From positions 1 through 47,322 of the forward strand of contig JAQCEO010000010.1 of the NCBI GenBank assembly GCA_027729805.1: a stretch of DNA of 47,322 nt. The letters are read 5' to 3'. The notes under the pieces were generated by a model that was not told the DNA's origin, made no database searches, and saw only the letters and a list, made by a program, of their open reading frames with translations. This stretch comes from Actinomycetota bacterium. Its GTDB lineage: Bacteria > Actinomycetota > Actinomycetes > S36-B12. Below are positions 44,753 to 47,322 of this stretch, one piece after another (the stretch's first letter is position 1; the number at the start of each line of letters is the position of its first letter). Made by a program: the position numbers and the translations under genes.

Positions 44753-46311
44753 GTATCCTCGCCGCGGTGAACGTTGATGTTCCCTTCACACTCCCGATCG
44801 TCGACTACAACGCAATTGCGCCGCTATTGATTTTACTAGGTGCGGGGGTTATTTCGGTTCTGGTGGAGGCATTGCTGCCCCGCGGCTCCCGCCGTTTCAT
44901 CCAGTTGTTCATCGTATTCGGAGCATTGGTGGCGTCCCTCGCTTGGATTTTTACCATCACCGGGGTCCGGGTGGTAACCGCAGAGGGTGCGATTGCAATA
45001 GACGGTCCCGCACTGGTAATGCAGGCGGCAATTTTGGTACTCGCAATCTTGGGTGCCTTATTGATGGCTGAGCGCTCAGTTGATCCAAGCGGGGATGCAT
45101 TTGCCGCGCGTGCGTCGGCGCTACCTGGCTCCGAGGACGAAAAGCAATTTACGGCTCGTGGGTACCTACAGACCGAAGTTTGGCCACTGTTCTTGTTCGC
45201 GGTTTCGGGAATGGTGTTATTCGTATCCGCCAATGATCTACTGCTCATGTTCGTGGCACTCGAAGTAATGTCATTGCCTCTGTACCTATTGGCTGGCATG
45301 GCGCGCCGCCGCCGCCTCCTCTCACAGGAGGCAGCACTTAAGTACTTCCTGCTCGGTGCCTTTTCCTCCGCCTTCTTCATCTACGGGGTGGCACTGGTCT
45401 ACGGTTACGCGGCTTCAACCAAATTACCGGCAATCGCCAGTGTCTTGACGGCCAAGCCCGGTCAGACCTCATTGGCGCTGATCGGCATGGCCTTGATCTT
45501 GGTTGGTCTGCTCTTCAAAGTTGCGGCGGTGCCGTTTCACCAGTGGACCCCTGATGTTTATCAGGGCGCACCAACCGCGGTAACAGGCTTCATGGCCGCC
45601 ACCGTGAAGATCGCAGCCTTCGGTGCCCTGATGCGGGTCTTGTACGTCGCGTTTGGCGGCATGCGCTGGGACTGGGTGCCGATGCTGTGGATCATCGCGA
45701 TCTTGACCATGTTGGTCGGGTCGGTAATCGCGATCAGCCAAAGTGATATCAAGCGCATGCTCGCGTACTCATCAATTGCGCAGGCCGGGTTCATCTTGGT
45801 AGGCGTGATTGCCGCCAGCCCAGCGGGACTTGCCGGCGCCCTGTTCTACCTAATCGCCTACGGATTTACCACTATTGGCGCCTTCGCGGTGATTTCACTT
45901 GTCCGTGATGAGTCTGGTGAGGCCACCAATTTGTCGAAATGGGCCGGACTAGGTCGCAAATCCCCGCTCATGGGAGGTGTCTTCGCGTTGTTCATGCTCG
46001 GACTTGCCGGCATCCCACTAACCAGTGGGTTTATCGGTAAATTCAGTGTCTTCGTGGCTGCGGTTGCCAGCGGGGATACTTGGCTGGTCATCGTTGCTGT
46101 GGTGGCGTCACTTATCGCGGCCTTCTTCTACGTTCGAGTAATTGTGGTCATGTTCTTAACCGAGCCCGGGCCGCAGACGGCCTCGGTTGAGGTGCCGTCG
46201 GTCTTCACGACCATTGCGCTGGCCGCCGGTGCCACTGTCACCTTGGTGCTTGGCATTTTGCCGCAACCGGTCCTCGAATTGGTCAGCAATGCTGGCTTGT
46301 TCATTAAGTAG
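44749..46311 (+). CDS. nuoN: NADH-quinone oxidoreductase subunit N
   Basis: A 520-residue antiporter-like subunit next to NuoK. Typical motifs are MFVALEVMSLPLYLLAGM with the coupling Glu, EAALKYFLLGAFSSAFFIYG, VPFHQWTPDVYQGAPTAV and RMLAYSSIAQAGFI. A loop of about 35 polar residues (RSVDPSGDAFAARASALP and onward) between early helices is longer than in E. coli. The GTG at 44749 overlaps nuoM. It ends the 14-gene operon, with 12 nt to the next gene and no terminator visible there. Confidence 0.96.
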   Translation: MSILAAVNVDVPFTLPIVDYNAIAPLLILLGAGVISVLVEALLPRGSRRFIQLFIVFGALVASLAWIFTITGVRVVTAEGAIAIDGPALVMQAAILVLAILGALLMAERSVDPSGDAFAARASALPGSEDEKQFTARGYLQTEVWPLFLFAVSGMVLFVSANDLLLMFVALEVMSLPLYLLAGMARRRRLLSQEAALKYFLLGAFSSAFFIYGVALVYGYAASTKLPAIASVLTAKPGQTSLALIGMALILVGLLFKVAAVPFHQWTPDVYQGAPTAVTGFMAATVKIAAFGALMRVLYVAFGGMRWDWVPMLWIIAILTMLVGSVIAISQSDIKRMLAYSSIAQAGFILVGVIAASPAGLAGALFYLIAYGFTTIGAFAVISLVRDESGEATNLSKWAGLGRKSPLMGGVFALFMLGLAGIPLTSGFIGKFSVFVAAVASGDTWLVIVAVVASLIAAFFYVRVIVVMFLTEPGPQTASVEVPSVFTTIALAAGATVTLVLGILPQPVLELVSNAGLFIK

Positions 46312-46317
46312 TATCTT
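46312..46317 (+). promoter_or_regulatory. Leaderless -10 box for the polyprenyl diphosphate synthase
   Basis: TATCTT, then 6 nt, then the ATG at 46324. It starts one base after the nuoN stop codon, so the synthase can be transcribed separately from nuo despite the tiny gap. Confidence 0.5.
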
Positions 46318-46323
46318 TGCCTA

Positions 46324-47319
46324 ATGTTGCGACCCACGCTTGACCGCTTCTCACCTGACCCGGTACTCGAAAGCGAGTTGGCTCAGGGGCTGGCGCGCGT
46401 TGAAGCGGCACTGGGTCAAGCCGTGCGCAGTGAGTACCCGTTCGTCACCGCGGCATCAAGGCACCTAGTTGATGCCGGCGGCAAGAGGTTTCGCCCGCTG
46501 TTGGTACTGCTTTCGGCACACTTCGGTGACCCGAACCGGCAATCGGTGATTTCAGCAGCGGTTGCTGTCGAACTTACGCATGTGGCGACTTTGTATCACG
46601 ATGATGTGATGGATGAAGCCGCAGTTCGCCGCGGTGCTGAGACCGCTAATGCGCGATGGGGTAACTCGGTGGCGATCTTGACCGGTGACTTCCTGTTTGC
46701 TCGGTCCTCTGCGATCTTGGCTGACCTCGGCCCGGATGCGGTTCGGATTCAAGCGCAGACTTTCGAGCGCCTTTGCACCGGCCAGATTCTGGAGTCAGTT
46801 GGCCCGGCCGACGGTATGGATCCGGTTAAACACCACCTTGCGGTGCTAGCGGACAAAACCGGGTCCTTGATTGCGACCAGTTGTCGGTACGGGGCCATGA
46901 TGTCCGGGGCCAGCGCTGAGGTAACCGAGACATTGACCAAGTTCGGCGAACTTATCGGGGTGGCCTTCCAATTAGCCGACGACATCGTCGATATTACTTC
47001 TGACTCTTTGCAGTCGGGCAAGACACCAGGAACTGACCTACGTGAAGGGGTTCCGACACTTACCACCTTAATAGCGCTTGGGAATGTGGACCCGGCCGAT
47101 TATCGGCTCCGGGAACTACTTGGACGACCGCTGCCCGAGGATGCGGAGCACGCTGAGGCACTGGCCCTGTTGCGCGGCCACCAAGCCTTAGACGAAGCCC
47201 GGGCCGAGGCCAGTAGATGGGCCGACGAAGCCCGCGCCGTCTTGGCCGCGCTGCCAGCCGGTGCCCCCAAAGCAGCGTTGGCGACCCTTTGTGATTACGT
47301 GGTGACTCGGACCGGATGA
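46324..47319 (+). CDS. Trans-polyprenyl diphosphate synthase
   Basis: A 331-residue all-helical E-type prenyltransferase that elongates allylic diphosphates with isopentenyl diphosphate. The first aspartate-rich motif is DDVMD (93-97, within TLYHDDVMDEAAVRRG) and the second is DDIVD (219-223). The region AGGKRFRPLL (51-60) binds pyrophosphate. Given its place after nuoN and the nearby men genes, it likely makes the long chain that MenA attaches to menaquinone. Chain length cannot be read safely, so I give no specific symbol. The ATG follows a leaderless -10 box. It is complete; only 3 nt remain after its stop. Confidence 0.92.
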   Translation: MLRPTLDRFSPDPVLESELAQGLARVEAALGQAVRSEYPFVTAASRHLVDAGGKRFRPLLVLLSAHFGDPNRQSVISAAVAVELTHVATLYHDDVMDEAAVRRGAETANARWGNSVAILTGDFLFARSSAILADLGPDAVRIQAQTFERLCTGQILESVGPADGMDPVKHHLAVLADKTGSLIATSCRYGAMMSGASAEVTETLTKFGELIGVAFQLADDIVDITSDSLQSGKTPGTDLREGVPTLTTLIALGNVDPADYRLRELLGRPLPEDAEHAEALALLRGHQALDEARAEASRWADEARAVLAALPAGAPKAALATLCDYVVTRTG

Positions 47320-47322
47320 GCA

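Noticed and set aside
1-47322. tRNA, rRNA, CRISPR arrays, IS elements, prophage or toxin-antitoxin modules
   Set aside because: Reading both strands I saw no cloverleaf genes, regularly spaced repeats, transposases or integrases. The small excisionase-type HTH protein is a conserved chromosomal neighbour of bS22, not mobile-element debris.

Overview
The window is a dense stretch of an actinobacterial chromosome (Actinomycetota). The evidence is its gene order, which resembles the conserved mycobacterial/streptomycete blocks ppx - sugar-phosphate isomerase - proC - small HTH - bS22 - epimerase - acyltransferase, then rex/hemD, the cytochrome c biogenesis block, the men genes and a 14-gene nuo operon. 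Other support is the 32-residue bS22-type ribosomal protein (an actinobacterial protein), the CobA-HemD fusion, and the high but not extreme GC content. Gene spacing is tight, GTG starts are frequent and GTGA/ATGA overlaps are common. A streamlined aquatic actinobacterium would fit, but the genus cannot be fixed from sequence reading alone. I see no tRNA, rRNA, CRISPR array, IS element or prophage, and no stretch over 300 bases without a gene.

Layout. (1) 1-2.35 kb: the tail of an unknown protein, then radA and a cysteine-rich protein on the minus strand. (2) 2.4-10.1 kb: Ppx/GppA phosphatase, a CtpE-like P-type ATPase, a TIM-barrel isomerase, a TetR regulator with an inverted repeat upstream, a proline-dehydrogenase-like protein that lacks the usual arginine pair, ProC and an AcuC-type deacetylase. 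(3) 10.2-15.3 kb: a small excisionase-type HTH protein, bS22 with a structured leader, an SDR epimerase, a PlsC-type acyltransferase, a HAD-IB phosphatase, an acyl-CoA ligase and a glutaredoxin-like protein. (4) 15.3-17.7 kb: the redox sensor rex overlapping a CobA-HemD fusion, with hemA and hemC missing from between them. (5) 17.7-22.3 kb: histidine phosphatase, TlpA/ResA lipoprotein, CcdA, ResB and CcsB, i.e. system II cytochrome c maturation. (6) 22.3-30.9 kb: two small membrane proteins, then menaquinone synthesis (menA, menE, menB, menC, menD, menF, menG). (7) 31.0-46.3 kb: complete nuoA-N for complex I, followed by a polyprenyl diphosphate synthase that could make the quinone tail.

Regions 4-7 therefore form about 30 kb of respiratory genes: the NADH sensor Rex, c-type cytochrome assembly, the menaquinone head and tail, and the NADH dehydrogenase that reduces menaquinone. 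The strongest regulatory signal is a near-consensus Rex operator (30936-30953) immediately downstream of a -10-like box ahead of nuoA. A weaker Rex-like site overlaps a candidate promoter of rex itself.

A second recurrent pattern is that at least ten start codons lie 6-7 nt downstream of a TAnnnT box with no leader, which suggests leaderless transcripts. This pattern was used to choose several starts.
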